Shown here piece by piece: positions 16,989 to 25,925 of a stretch of 64,000 nucleotides of DNA (positions are counted from its first letter, which is position 1; every line of letters starts with the position of its first letter). The DNA comes from Thalassobius sp002708925 (GTDB lineage: Bacteria; Pseudomonadota; Alphaproteobacteria; Rhodobacterales; Rhodobacteraceae). The notes below the pieces were generated by a model, which ran no database searches, was not told the DNA's origin, and saw only the letters and a list, made by a program, of their open reading frames with translations. The stretch covers positions 62,001-126,000 of the forward strand of contig NZ_JBNAGJ010000007.1 in NCBI RefSeq assembly GCF_049803795.1, in the 5' to 3' direction. The translations under genes were made by a program, and so were the position numbers.

Positions 16989-17597
16989 ATGTCAGACACC
17001 GTTCTGATCCTGGGTATCGGAAACGTCCTTTGGGCCGACGAGGGCTTTGGCGTGCGCTGCGTCGAGACCCTGGCGGCCCGCCATGCTTTTGACGATAATG
17101 TGCGGCTGCTGGACGGGGGCACGCAGGGGCTCTATCTGCTGCCCTTTCTGGAAGAGGCCGACATTCTGGTCGTGTTTGATGCGGTCGATTACGGGCTGAC
17201 GCCCGGCACGCTGAAGATCGTCGAAAACGACGCGGTGCCCGCCTTCATGGGCGCCAAGAAAATGAGCCTGCATCAGACCGGGTTTCAGGATGTGATCGCG
17301 ACCGCGCAGCTGATGGGCTATTGCCCCGAAACGCTGCTGCTGATCGGCTGTCAGCCCGAAGAGCTGGAGGATTACGGCGGCGGGCTGCGCGATGCCGTGG
17401 CGGCTCAGATTCAGCCCGCGATCCAGATTGCGTTGGAATATCTGGCGGCGCGCGGCATCCATGCCCGCGCGGGTCAGGGCGATGACAGCCTGCTGGCCGA
17501 TGCCTCGATTCTGCGGGGCGCTTATGAAGACGGCCGCCCCAGCGCCGAGGAAGCCTGCCGCACCGGCGACGCCCGGTTTTTCCCCGAGGAGGCCTGA
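16989..17597 (+). CDS. hupD: Hydrogenase maturation endopeptidase HupD
   Basis: This 202-residue protease of the HybD/HyaD family clips the 15-residue C-terminal peptide of HupL once nickel is in place. It shows the family opening LILGIGNVLWADEGFGVRCVE, with the Glu that binds nickel, the FDAVDYG Asp and the SLHQTGFQD His, the three expected metal ligands. The start at 16989 is used because of the GGGAGGGAGCAC ribosome binding site; an in-frame ATG 72 bases earlier adds a non-conserved segment. It is followed 3 bases later by hupF. Confidence 0.92.
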   Translation: MSDTVLILGIGNVLWADEGFGVRCVETLAARHAFDDNVRLLDGGTQGLYLLPFLEEADILVVFDAVDYGLTPGTLKIVENDAVPAFMGAKKMSLHQTGFQDVIATAQLMGYCPETLLLIGCQPEELEDYGGGLRDAVAAQIQPAIQIALEYLAARGIHARAGQGDDSLLADASILRGAYEDGRPSAEEACRTGDARFFPEEA

Positions 17598-17600
17598 ACC

Positions 17601-17921
17601 ATGTGCCTGGGCATTCCCATGCAGATCACCAGCGTGACGGGCATCGCGGCCCAGGCCACCGATGGGCGTGACACCGCGCTGATTGACCTGTCGCTGACTG
17701 GCCCTGTGCAGCCCGGCACCTGGGTGCTGACCTTTCTGGGCACCGCGCGCGAGGTGATCAGCGCCGAGGAGGCCGCCAAGATCAGCGCCGCCCTGGATGG
17801 GTTGCGCGCGCTGATGCAGGGGGGCGATCTGGGCGACGCTTTCGCCGATCTAGAGGCCCGCGCGCCCCAACTGCCCCCACATTTACAGGCCGCGCTGGAC
17901 GCGGGCGACCCCACAGCCTGA
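17601..17921 (+). CDS. hupF: HypC-family hydrogenase chaperone HupF
   Basis: This 106-residue HypC paralogue has the defining N-terminus MCLGIPMQI, where Cys2 holds the Fe(CN)2CO unit. It differs from the HypC encoded at 23436 by a longer C-terminal tail ending LPPHLQAALDAGD. In R. leguminosarum and R. capsulatus HupF is specific for the uptake enzyme and helps HupL mature, especially under oxygen. It lies between hupD and hupG with gaps of 3 and 12 bases. Confidence 0.9.
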   Translation: MCLGIPMQITSVTGIAAQATDGRDTALIDLSLTGPVQPGTWVLTFLGTAREVISAEEAAKISAALDGLRALMQGGDLGDAFADLEARAPQLPPHLQAALDAGDPTA

Positions 17922-17933
17922 GAGACTCAAACC

Positions 17934-18317
17934 ATGACTCACCCTTTGATTGCCCGACTGACCGATGACATGTGCTGGCCCGCGCTGGACGACTGGCCCA
18001 CGCTGGAGACCTATACCGCGCAGCCCGGCACCCACGCTCTGTTCGTCCCCGGTGACCCGAAACGCAATCTGGAAACCGCGGATGTGGCCGTGATCCTGCC
18101 CGAGCTGAAAATGGCCTTTCAGGGGCTGTTCGATTGCGCCGTGGTGGGCAACGGGATCGAAACCAAACTGCGCGAGCAGACCCGCGTTCTGAAAACCCCC
18201 AGCCTGATTTTTTATCGCGATGGCCAGATGATCGGAGCCATCCCGCGGGTGCGCGACTGGGATGAATATATTGCCCGGATCAAGCAGATCCTGGCTCAGC
18301 CCGCGCTTGCCGACTAA
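17934..18317 (+). CDS. hupG: Thioredoxin-fold hydrogenase chaperone HupG (HyaE-like)
   Basis: This 127-residue protein has a thioredoxin-like fold (HALFVPGDPKRNLETADVAVILPEL, then TPSLIFYRDGQMIGAIPRVRDW) but no CxxC redox pair. It matches the HyaE/HupG family, which is thought to bind the Tat signal of the small subunit and hold it back until assembly is complete. It sits in a tight run of maturation genes; the next gene starts 13 bases later. Confidence 0.88.
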   Translation: MTHPLIARLTDDMCWPALDDWPTLETYTAQPGTHALFVPGDPKRNLETADVAVILPELKMAFQGLFDCAVVGNGIETKLREQTRVLKTPSLIFYRDGQMIGAIPRVRDWDEYIARIKQILAQPALAD

Positions 18318-18330
18318 CGGAGGACACAAG

Positions 18331-19164
18331 ATGGTCAGCAATTTCCACATGCCCCCGATGGGCTATGGCCCTGGCTCGCAACCGCCCGAGGAAGACGGCA
18401 AAGAGCTGGAATATATGCCGATGCCGCAAGACATGCGGTCTTACTCGCTGCATGTGCCAGAGGTCGAGGGCGACATTTCCGCCGGTCTGGAGCTGCTGGC
18501 GCAGATGTCGGCGGCCTGTGGCCGCGTGGCCGAAGGCGGGGTGAATGAACGGCTGGACCTGTCCGGGCTGAACGCGCAAAACCGCGCTCTGATCGCTGAA
18601 ACGCTGGGCGAGGGCGAGGTGTCCGTGCGGATGCACGGCATTCCCGCCGTGGCCGCGCAGGAAAGCGTCTTTGCCGGGGTCTGGTCCCTGCGCGGGGCGG
18701 ATGTGGACGCGGTGGAAATCGGCCCCATCCCGCAGATGGCGCTGGACCGTGCGTTTGATCCGCGCAAACCCGCCCTGGGCGCGCTGGCCCCGAAACCGGC
18801 GGGCGTGGTGAATGCCCCCGCGCTGCTGGTTGAACTGATGGACAAATCCGCCGGCTTCTCGGATCAGGCCGAACTGCATGTGATCAACCTGACCCTGCTG
18901 CCGCATACCGAACCCGATCTGGAATGGCTGGACACGGCGCTGGGGCAGGGCTCGGTTGAGATTCTGTCGCGCGGGTATGGCAATTGCCGGATCAGCGCTA
19001 CGGGGCAGGCCCATGTCTGGCGCGTGCAGTTTTTCAACTCGATGGATGTGCTGATTCTGGACACGTTCGAAGTGACCCGCCTGCCCGAGGTTGCCCTGGC
19101 CGCCCCCGAGGATCTGGCCGACAGCGCCGAACGCATCCGCGAAGTGATGGAGGCGATCCGATGA
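18331..19164 (+). CDS. hupH: Hydrogenase maturation protein HupH
   Basis: This 277-residue protein corresponds to HupH/HyaF, needed for a functional small subunit with its Fe-S clusters in oxygen-exposed cells. Family features seen are the LLAQMSAACGR region and the C-terminal half with GQGSVEILSRGYGNCRISATG and VWRVQFFNSMDVLILDTFEV, followed by a helical tail. I chose the ATG at 18331 after the CGGAGGA ribosome binding site; the longer frame from 18262 begins inside hupG. The stop overlaps hupJ by 4 bases. Confidence 0.88.
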   Translation: MVSNFHMPPMGYGPGSQPPEEDGKELEYMPMPQDMRSYSLHVPEVEGDISAGLELLAQMSAACGRVAEGGVNERLDLSGLNAQNRALIAETLGEGEVSVRMHGIPAVAAQESVFAGVWSLRGADVDAVEIGPIPQMALDRAFDPRKPALGALAPKPAGVVNAPALLVELMDKSAGFSDQAELHVINLTLLPHTEPDLEWLDTALGQGSVEILSRGYGNCRISATGQAHVWRVQFFNSMDVLILDTFEVTRLPEVALAAPEDLADSAERIREVMEAIR

Positions 19165-19964
19165 GCGGTTTCGAAGGCTCGTTCCTGGGCGCGCAGGACA
19201 AGATCAGCCCCAAGGCGATCATGGAGTGCAAAATCTGCTGGACGCCGTATGACCCGGCCGAGGGCGACGACACCCGCCAGGTGCTGCCCGGCACCCCGTT
19301 CCTGGACCTGCCCGACGATTGGTCCTGCCCCAATTGCGACGCGCCCAAAGAGCAGTTTCTGGTCTCTGAAGACCCCGGCGCGCAGGACGTGCTGGAGGCG
19401 CAGCTGATCAAGAACCGCACCGATCTTCTGGAAACCGATTTCACCGAGGTCTGGCACGCCAAGATGCGCGACGTGCCCATGGTGAACAAGGTGCTGCATG
19501 TGCAGGCTGTCGGCTGGCAGATGTATCAGGGGCGGCCCTTGGGGGTGCTGATCAGCCCGTGGTTCATGAACCTGGTGATGCTGCCCGCCAAGGACGAGGA
19601 TTGGTCGGGTCTGGTGGCCGGTGCGAAGGAAGACATCTCTTTTGCATCAGGGACTTACGAATTCATCCACAATGTCCGGGATATGGTGGGCGGCTACAAG
19701 GCGTGTTCTCTGTTCTCGCCCATGGGCGAATTCAAAACGCAGGCACAGGCCGTGGATGTGGCCAAGGCGGTGATGGTCGCGCTGTTCGATTCGGAAAACA
19801 TGGCCCCGACTGATCGTCAGGCCGACATCCGTGCCGCGCGCGAGGCTGAAATCGCTGAAAACACGGCTGCCGCCGAGGCCGAAACCCCCACCGAGCAAGA
19901 GCCCGAAATCCCCGTTCTGGCCTCGCGTCGGCAGGTGCTGACCGCCGGGATAAGCGAAAGCTGA
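19161..19964 (+). CDS. hupJ: Rubredoxin-HybE fusion hydrogenase maturation protein HupJ
   Basis: This 267-residue protein joins two functions that are separate genes (hupI and hupJ) in rhizobia. Residues 20-66 form a rubredoxin with the four iron-ligand cysteines 23, 26, 56 and 59 (MECKICWTPY and WSCPNCDAPKE). Residues from about 90 to 215 form a HybE/HupJ chaperone domain (VLHVQAVGWQMYQGRPLGVLISPWFMNLVML). A Glu/Ala-rich tail ends the protein. The same fusion is known in R. capsulatus HupJ. The start overlaps the hupH stop. Confidence 0.9.
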   Translation: MSGFEGSFLGAQDKISPKAIMECKICWTPYDPAEGDDTRQVLPGTPFLDLPDDWSCPNCDAPKEQFLVSEDPGAQDVLEAQLIKNRTDLLETDFTEVWHAKMRDVPMVNKVLHVQAVGWQMYQGRPLGVLISPWFMNLVMLPAKDEDWSGLVAGAKEDISFASGTYEFIHNVRDMVGGYKACSLFSPMGEFKTQAQAVDVAKAVMVALFDSENMAPTDRQADIRAAREAEIAENTAAAEAETPTEQEPEIPVLASRRQVLTAGISES

Positions 19965-19967
19965 CCG

Positions 19968-20804
19968 ATGCTGGACCGCCCCGATCATACGCGCTTGATT
20001 GCCCGGCCCGCCAAGGTCCTGCCGGTGGCGCAGCTGGTGCGGGGCAAACGGATTGAAGAGGTTGCCGACCTGTTGCCGCGTCTGTTTAATCTGTGCCGTG
20101 CGGCGCAACGGGCGGCGGTGCGCGCGGCCCTGGGGCTGGAGGTGACGGCGGCGGATATGCAGGCCGTCCGCCGGGAAATTCAGCGCGAGCACGAGCTCCG
20201 TCTGTCTGTGTTGCTGCCCCTCGCGTTCGGGCTGCCGGCGGGGGAGGGGCTCAGGCTCTTTCCGGCCACGCCCCAGCAGTTCGAAGCCTTCATGCTGTCG
20301 GACGATCCGCTGGCCCGGCTGCTGCGCCGTGTGGGGCGCGTGTTCGGCCCCGGCCGGGCGGTGGCGCAGGGGTTGGAACTGCCCACAGCAGAGAACGGTT
20401 TTACCCCCGGCGCGGTTGAGAACTCGGTTGCGGCGCGGGTTGCGCAGGATCCGGTGATGCGCCATGTGCAGGCGCGCCATGGACGAGGGCCGCTGTGGCG
20501 CACCGTGGCGCGTGCAGTTGAGCTGCGCAAACTGACCGAGGGCTGGCAGCCGCGGATTCAGCAGACGCCTTGGGGGGTGCTGGCCCCCGCGGCGCGTGGG
20601 GTCTATGCGCTGACCGCGACATTGGGAAATGACCGGGTAGAGACGTTCCACCGCGTCACGCCAACCGATCATTTGCTTGCCTCGGGCGGTATTCTACAGG
20701 CATCATTGGACACCCTGCCGGACCGGGCCCATGCAGATAAATTGCTGGCCATTCTGGACCCGTGCAGCCCCGTTACCCTGACCGAGGTGCCCGCCCATGC
20801 ATGA
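19968..20804 (+). CDS. hupK: Hydrogenase scaffold-like maturation protein HupK
   Basis: This 278-residue protein is a distant relative of the large subunit. It keeps traces of both Ni-Fe ligand regions, one Cys in each: LFNLCRAAQ (Cys43) where HupL has RICGVC, and LDPCSPV (Cys266) where HupL has DPCxxC. HupK in rhizobia and Rhodobacter is proposed to be a scaffold on which the Fe(CN)2CO unit is handled before transfer to HupL. The stop overlaps hypA by 8 bases. Confidence 0.85.
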   Translation: MLDRPDHTRLIARPAKVLPVAQLVRGKRIEEVADLLPRLFNLCRAAQRAAVRAALGLEVTAADMQAVRREIQREHELRLSVLLPLAFGLPAGEGLRLFPATPQQFEAFMLSDDPLARLLRRVGRVFGPGRAVAQGLELPTAENGFTPGAVENSVAARVAQDPVMRHVQARHGRGPLWRTVARAVELRKLTEGWQPRIQQTPWGVLAPAARGVYALTATLGNDRVETFHRVTPTDHLLASGGILQASLDTLPDRAHADKLLAILDPCSPVTLTEVPAHA

Positions 20805-21138
20805 GATGTCACTGTGTGAAGGCATTCGCCAGGTGATCGAGGATCAGGCCCGCAGCCATGCGATCTCGGCGGTGAAATGCGTGCGCGTGGAAATCGGCCG
20901 CTTTGCCGGCGTGGAAAAACCGGCGCTGGAGTTCGCCTTTGACGTGGTGATGCGCGGCAGCGTGGCCCAGGGCGCGCGGCTGGAAATGCTGGACCTGCCC
21001 GGCCGGGCCATGTGCTACGATTGTGTGAAAGAGGTCGAAATTGCCGACCGGCTGGACCCATGCCCCGATTGCGGGGGCGGAAAACTGATGCCCGTTGGGG
21101 GCGATGAAATGCGGATCAAGGATCTGGAGGTAATCTGA
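20797..21138 (+). CDS. hypA: Nickel chaperone HypA
   Basis: This 113-residue nickel-insertion protein has the N-terminal MHEMSLCEG with the nickel-binding His2, and a zinc site made of CYDC and CPDC. It delivers nickel to HupL (and the sensor HupV) together with HypB. It starts inside the end of hupK and its stop overlaps the hypB start (TGATG), so translation is coupled. Confidence 0.95.
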   Translation: MHEMSLCEGIRQVIEDQARSHAISAVKCVRVEIGRFAGVEKPALEFAFDVVMRGSVAQGARLEMLDLPGRAMCYDCVKEVEIADRLDPCPDCGGGKLMPVGGDEMRIKDLEVI

Positions 21139-21950
21139 TGTGTACAGTTTGCGGATGCGGTGACAGTTCGGTCGAGGGGCACAGTCATTCTCATACCCAT
21201 GATCATCCTCATGGCCATACCCATGACATTCATTTTGGCCACGGCCCGGCTGGCGTGGACGTGGCGGGGATGTCTCAGGACCGGCTGATCGAGATCGAGA
21301 CGGATATTCTGGCGAAAAACGACCGTTATGCGATGGCCAACCGCGCCATTCTGAAGGATCGCGGGATTTTCACGGTGAATCTGGTCAGCTCGCCCGGATC
21401 GGGCAAAACCACGCTGCTGTGCAAGACGATCGAGGCGCTGGGGGATACACCTCTGGCGGTGATTGAGGGCGATCAGCAGACTGCGAATGACGCCGAGCGC
21501 ATCCGCGCCACGGGCGCTGCCGCCGTGCAGGTCAACACCGGCAAGGGCTGCCATCTGGACGGCCACATGGTTGGCCACGCGATGGAGCATCTGCCGATGC
21601 AGCCCGGCTCGTTCTTGTTCGTGGAAAACGTCGGCAATCTGGTCTGCCCGGCGGGGTTCGATCTGGGCGAGGATTGCAAGATCGCCATCCTGTCCGTGAC
21701 CGAGGGCGAGGATAAACCCCTGAAATACCCCGATATGTTCACCGCCGCGCGGATTGCCTTGCTGAACAAGGTGGATCTGGCCCCGTATTGCGACGTGGAT
21801 CTGGACCTCTACGAGGCAAACCTGCGCCGCGTGAACCCGGCCATTGAAATCATCCGCGTCAGCGCCCGTACGGGCGAAGGCATGGACACCTGGCTGACCT
21901 GGCTGCGCGACAATCTGGCGGCCAAACAGACTGACCGGGCGGCAGAATAA
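21138..21950 (+). CDS. hypB: Hydrogenase nickel incorporation GTPase HypB
   Basis: This 270-residue SIMIBI-class GTPase has the N-terminal high-affinity nickel motif CTVCGCGD and a His-rich stretch (residues about 14-37, with repeated HSH, HDH and HGH) that may store nickel. The G domain has P-loop SSPGSGKTT, switch EGDQQTANDAERI, the metal-binding GKGCHLDGHMV and NKVD. It works with HypA. Its stop overlaps the hupR start. Confidence 0.95.
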   Translation: MCTVCGCGDSSVEGHSHSHTHDHPHGHTHDIHFGHGPAGVDVAGMSQDRLIEIETDILAKNDRYAMANRAILKDRGIFTVNLVSSPGSGKTTLLCKTIEALGDTPLAVIEGDQQTANDAERIRATGAAAVQVNTGKGCHLDGHMVGHAMEHLPMQPGSFLFVENVGNLVCPAGFDLGEDCKIAILSVTEGEDKPLKYPDMFTAARIALLNKVDLAPYCDVDLDLYEANLRRVNPAIEIIRVSARTGEGMDTWLTWLRDNLAAKQTDRAAE

Positions 21951-23431
21951 TGACCCAGGCCGCCCCCACCATCCTGCTGGTCGATGACGAGGAACACTCG
22001 CTGGCGTCCATGCGCATGGCGCTGGAGGACGATTTCGACTGCCTGACCGCGCATAACGCGGACGAGGCAACCGCGCTGATGGAGGAACATTTCGTTCAGG
22101 TCATCTTCTGCGATCAGCGGATGCCGGGGCGCACGGGCGTGGAATTCCTGACCGAGGTGCGCGACCGCTGGCCCGAAACCGTGCGGATCATCATCACCGG
22201 CTATACTGAAACCAATGACATGATCGCGGCCATCAACGATGCGGGGATTTACCAGTTCCTGACCAAGCCATGGCACCCCGATCTGCTGGTGATGACCGCC
22301 AAGAACGCCGCCGATCTGTTCCGCCTGAACCGCGAGCATGATCGTATGTCACTGGAAATGCGGTATCTTTCGCGCTCGGCTGAAACCAAGCTGGATGAGA
22401 AACGCAAGGCGCTGCGCGAGGGGTTGGGCTTTGAAAACGTGCTGCGCGGGCCGAACTCGCCGATGAACGCAGTGATCGCGCAGGCCCGGCAATTCGCCAG
22501 TTTCGATGTGTCCGTTCTGATCACCGGCGAGCCGGGCACAGGCAAAACCGATCTGGCACGGGCGATGCACTACAGCTCGCTCCGCTCGGACCGGCCGTTT
22601 CATGAGATCAACTGCATCGGCGTGGATGATGACATTCTGGAACTGGAACTGTTCGGCGCGCGCCGTGGGGCCCTTCCCGGTGTGCAATCCAACAAACCCG
22701 GCCTGCTGCAAAAGGCCGACCGTGGCACGCTGTTTTTGAACGGGATCGCCGATCTGTCTCCGAAAATGCAGCTGGCGCTGGTCACGGTCGCGACCGAGGG
22801 TGCCTTTCGCCCCTTGGGCAGTCACGAAATGGTGCGCTCGGATGTGCGCCTGCTGGCGGGCAGCGCACGCGATCTGCGTCTGGACGTGGCCGAAGGCCGG
22901 TTCCGCGGCGATCTGTATTTCGCGCTGGCCAAGACCACGCTGACCGTACCGCCCTTGCGTAACCGGCCCGAGGACATGCCGATCCTGGCCCAGCATCTGC
23001 TGTTCGAGGCCGCCGGCACCCACGGCAAGCAGGTCTATGGTCTGTCGGATGACGCGTTGAAATTTCTGGAAAATTACGACTGGCCCGGCAACCTGCGCGA
23101 GCTGGAAAATGAAATGGTGCGGATGTTGGTGTTCAGCCAGGATCAGCTGCTGGGGCCCGAGCTGATCTCGCGTCATATTTTGCAGGCCGCGCCTTCGGAT
23201 GCGCCCGGCATCACACCCGTGGACATGGTGCTGGAGGGCGAGGGCACGCTGAAAGACCGCGTGGAACAGATCGAGATGCGCATCCTGCGCGAAACTCTGA
23301 CCCGCCTGAAATGGAACAAAAGCCGCGCCGCCAATGAACTGGGCCTGTCCCGTGTCGGGCTGCGCGCGAAAATCGAACGCTACGGGATTGCCGAACCGGG
23401 CAAACCCGCGCTGACCCCTGAGGAGGAATAA
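21950..23431 (+). CDS. hupR: NtrC-family response regulator HupR
   Basis: This 493-residue regulator of the hydrogenase genes has a receiver domain with phospho-Asp55 (FCDQRMPG), an AAA+ domain with Walker A GEPGTGKT (193-200), and a Fis-type HTH at the end (LTRLKWNKSRAANELGLSRVGLRAKIERYG). At residues 240-245, where sigma-54 activators have GAFTGA, it reads GALPGV. That fits the known behaviour of R. capsulatus HupR, which works with sigma-70 RNA polymerase and is active when unphosphorylated. HupT is its kinase. It starts at the hypB stop and hypC follows 4 bases after its end. Confidence 0.93.
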   Translation: MTQAAPTILLVDDEEHSLASMRMALEDDFDCLTAHNADEATALMEEHFVQVIFCDQRMPGRTGVEFLTEVRDRWPETVRIIITGYTETNDMIAAINDAGIYQFLTKPWHPDLLVMTAKNAADLFRLNREHDRMSLEMRYLSRSAETKLDEKRKALREGLGFENVLRGPNSPMNAVIAQARQFASFDVSVLITGEPGTGKTDLARAMHYSSLRSDRPFHEINCIGVDDDILELELFGARRGALPGVQSNKPGLLQKADRGTLFLNGIADLSPKMQLALVTVATEGAFRPLGSHEMVRSDVRLLAGSARDLRLDVAEGRFRGDLYFALAKTTLTVPPLRNRPEDMPILAQHLLFEAAGTHGKQVYGLSDDALKFLENYDWPGNLRELENEMVRMLVFSQDQLLGPELISRHILQAAPSDAPGITPVDMVLEGEGTLKDRVEQIEMRILRETLTRLKWNKSRAANELGLSRVGLRAKIERYGIAEPGKPALTPEEE

Positions 23432-23435
23432 ACCC

Positions 23436-23726
23436 ATGTGCTTAGGCATTCCCGGCCAGATCGTGGCCATCACGGATGAGGCGCGGATGATGGCCATGGC
23501 CGAGGTCTCGGGTGTGCGCCGCGAGGTCAACGTGGCCCCCATCGCCACCGGCGCGCTGACGGATGTGGTGGGCAAATGGGCGCTGATCCACGTCGGTTTC
23601 GCCATGGCCGAGATCGACGAGGCCGAAGCCGCCGCCACGCTTGAGGCCCTGCGCGGCCTGGGCGAAGCCCAAGAAACCCTGGAGGCAATGGCCGCAGGCG
23701 ACGCCGCATTGGAGCAAAGCGCATGA
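23436..23726 (+). CDS. hypC: Hydrogenase maturation chaperone HypC
   Basis: This 96-residue chaperone starts MCLGIPGQIV, with the essential Cys2 that carries the iron-cyanide-CO unit between HypD and the large-subunit precursor. A Glu/Ala-rich helix ends the protein. It is the general partner, in contrast to the uptake-specific HupF at 17601. Its stop overlaps the hypD start by 4 bases. Confidence 0.95.
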   Translation: MCLGIPGQIVAITDEARMMAMAEVSGVRREVNVAPIATGALTDVVGKWALIHVGFAMAEIDEAEAAATLEALRGLGEAQETLEAMAAGDAALEQSA

Positions 23727-24865
23727 AATACGCCGAGGAATTCCGCGACCCCAAGGCCGCCAGAGCCCTGCTGGATGCCATCGCCAAGGTGGTGGGCCAG
23801 ATCGGCGCGACGGCCGAAAACCCCGTCCACATCATGGAAATCTGCGGCGGCCACACCCATGCGATTTTCCGCTATGGGCTGGATAAACTGACGCCCGAGG
23901 GCATCGAGTTTATCCACGGCCCCGGCTGCCCCGTCTGCGTTTTGCCGATGAGCCGCGTCGATGAATGCGTCGAACTGGCCGAACGCCCCGAGGTGATTTT
24001 CACCACATTCGGCGATGCGATGCGCGTCCCCGGCACGCGCAAATCCCTGATGCAGGCCAAGGCCGAGGGCGCCGATATTCGCATGGTCTATTCCCCGCTG
24101 GACGCGCTGGAACTGGCGCGGCGCAACCCGGATCACGAGGTCGTTTTCTTTGGGCTTGGGTTTGAAACCACCACGCCCTCGACCGCGTTGTTGATCCAGC
24201 AGGCCGCGCGCGAGGGGCTGACGAATTTCACCGTATTTTGCAACCACATCACCGTCCCGCCCCCGATCAAGGCGCTGCTGGATGACCCTCATATGGTGCT
24301 GGACGGGTTTGTCGGGCCGGGGCATGTTTCGATGGTGATCGGCACGCATCCCTATGATTTCATTGCCGAAGAATACGGCAAACCGATCGTTGTGGCCGGG
24401 TTCGAACCGCTGGATCTGCTGCAATCGGTGCTGATGGTGCTGGAACAGATCCGCGACGGGCGCGCTGAGGTGCAGAACCAATATGCCCGCGTGGTGCCCG
24501 AACATGGCAATCCGGTCTCCATTGCCGCAATTCAGGACGTATACGAACCGCGCCCCAGTTTCGAATGGCGCGGGCTGGGCGAGATCGACGCCAGCGGGCT
24601 GCGGATCCGCGAGCGCTATAAAACCTATGACGCCGAGGAAAAATTCGGGATCGGCTATGCCGCCGGCCCGCGCGTGGTGCCCGAGCCCGAAGGCTGCGCG
24701 TGCGGTCAGGTGATGACCGGCCGGATGAAACCCGTGCACTGCCCGCAATTCGGCACGGGCTGCACCCCGGAAATGCCGCTGGGGGCGCTGATGGTCAGCT
24801 CGGAAGGGGCCTGCGCGGCCTATTACCAATACGGAGGCGTCCGGGCCGTGGCGGCGGCGCAATGA
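23723..24865 (+). CDS. hypD: Fe-(CN)2CO assembly protein HypD
   Basis: This 380-residue Fe-S protein is the scaffold on which cyanide ligands from HypE are placed on iron. The conserved motifs are EICGGHTHAIFRYG, GPGCPVCVLP, the FGLGFETT segment, and the C-terminal cluster-binding Cys set (EGCACGQV..VHCPQFGTGCTP). It forms a complex with HypC. It overlaps hypC and hypE by 4 bases each. Confidence 0.95.
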   Translation: MKYAEEFRDPKAARALLDAIAKVVGQIGATAENPVHIMEICGGHTHAIFRYGLDKLTPEGIEFIHGPGCPVCVLPMSRVDECVELAERPEVIFTTFGDAMRVPGTRKSLMQAKAEGADIRMVYSPLDALELARRNPDHEVVFFGLGFETTTPSTALLIQQAAREGLTNFTVFCNHITVPPPIKALLDDPHMVLDGFVGPGHVSMVIGTHPYDFIAEEYGKPIVVAGFEPLDLLQSVLMVLEQIRDGRAEVQNQYARVVPEHGNPVSIAAIQDVYEPRPSFEWRGLGEIDASGLRIRERYKTYDAEEKFGIGYAAGPRVVPEPEGCACGQVMTGRMKPVHCPQFGTGCTPEMPLGALMVSSEGACAAYYQYGGVRAVAAAQ

Positions 24866-25911
24866 ATATGGCGCAGCGGCCGCTGTCCCGTTTGCGCGAT
24901 GAGCGCGTCACCCTGGCCCATGGCGGCGGAGGCAAGGCGATGCGGGATCTGATCGAGGACGTGTTCACAGCGGTGTTTCAGCCGGATGGGATGGAGGATC
25001 AGGCTCGCCTGACCGCCCGCGCTCTGGCCGAGCCCGGCGCGCGCCTGGCCATGACGACGGATAGTTTTGTGGTGGATCCGGTGGAATTTCCCGGCGGGGA
25101 CATCGGGAAAATCGCGGTCTGCGGTACGGTCAACGATCTGGCGGTGGGCGGCGCGCGGCCCTTGTATCTGACGGCGGCGTTCATCATCGAGGAGGGCACC
25201 GAAGTGGCCCTGCTGCGCCGGATCGTGGCCTCGATGCAGGCCGAGGCGGAAAAGGCGGGCGTGCGGATCGTCACCGGCGACACCAAGGTCGTCGGGCGCG
25301 GTATGGCCGATAAGGTCTTTGTCACCACGGCGGGTGTTGGCGTGATCCCGCCGGGGCGCCAGCTAGAGGCAGGGCTGATCCGGCCTGGCGATGTGGCTAT
25401 CGTGAACGGCGTTCTGGGCGATCATGGCGCGGCGATCCTGGCCGCGCGGGGGGATATGGCCTTGTCCGCTGAGATCCTCTCGGATTGCGCGGGGCTGGGG
25501 CATCTGATGGAGGATGTCCTGTCTGCCGCCCCCGATGTGCGGGCGGCGCGGGATGCGACACGCGGCGGAGTGGCCTCGGCGCTGAACGAAATGGCCGAAG
25601 CGGCCGGCGTGGCCATCGAGATCGAAGAGACCGCGCTGCCGATCCGGCCCGAGGTCAAAGGCATGTGTGAAATTCTGGGGTTGGACCCGCTGTATCTGGC
25701 GAATGAGGGCACGCTGGTGCTGTTCGTTCCCGCCGATCAGGCCGAGGCGGCCCTGGCGGCCATGCGCGCGCGCCCCGAGGGGCAGGGCGCGGTGGTCATC
25801 GGCAGGGCGCTGACAGGTGGCGAGCCGGGCCGGGTAACGATGCGCACCCTGTTCGGCGGGGCGCGCATCGTGGACATGCTGGTCGGCGAGCAATTGCCGC
25901 GAATCTGCTAA
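24862..25911 (+). CDS. hypE: Carbamoyl dehydratase HypE
   Basis: This 349-residue member of the PurM/ATP-grasp-like AIRS family dehydrates the thiocarbamate carried on its last residue to form the cyanide ligand. The N-terminal AHGGGGKAM motif, TRGGVASALNEMAEAAGV and the C-terminal PRIC with the acceptor Cys are present. The start at 24862 overlaps the hypD stop. It is the last gene of the hydrogenase cluster; the next gene on the right faces it. Confidence 0.95.
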   Translation: MNMAQRPLSRLRDERVTLAHGGGGKAMRDLIEDVFTAVFQPDGMEDQARLTARALAEPGARLAMTTDSFVVDPVEFPGGDIGKIAVCGTVNDLAVGGARPLYLTAAFIIEEGTEVALLRRIVASMQAEAEKAGVRIVTGDTKVVGRGMADKVFVTTAGVGVIPPGRQLEAGLIRPGDVAIVNGVLGDHGAAILAARGDMALSAEILSDCAGLGHLMEDVLSAAPDVRAARDATRGGVASALNEMAEAAGVAIEIEETALPIRPEVKGMCEILGLDPLYLANEGTLVLFVPADQAEAALAAMRARPEGQGAVVIGRALTGGEPGRVTMRTLFGGARIVDMLVGEQLPRIC

Positions 25912-25925
25912 GCCCGCTTTGCCGG

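Noticed and set aside
22349..24862. 837-codon open frame opposite hupR-hypC-hypD
   Set aside because: Antisense shadow spanning three well-supported genes; translation has no recognisable motif.
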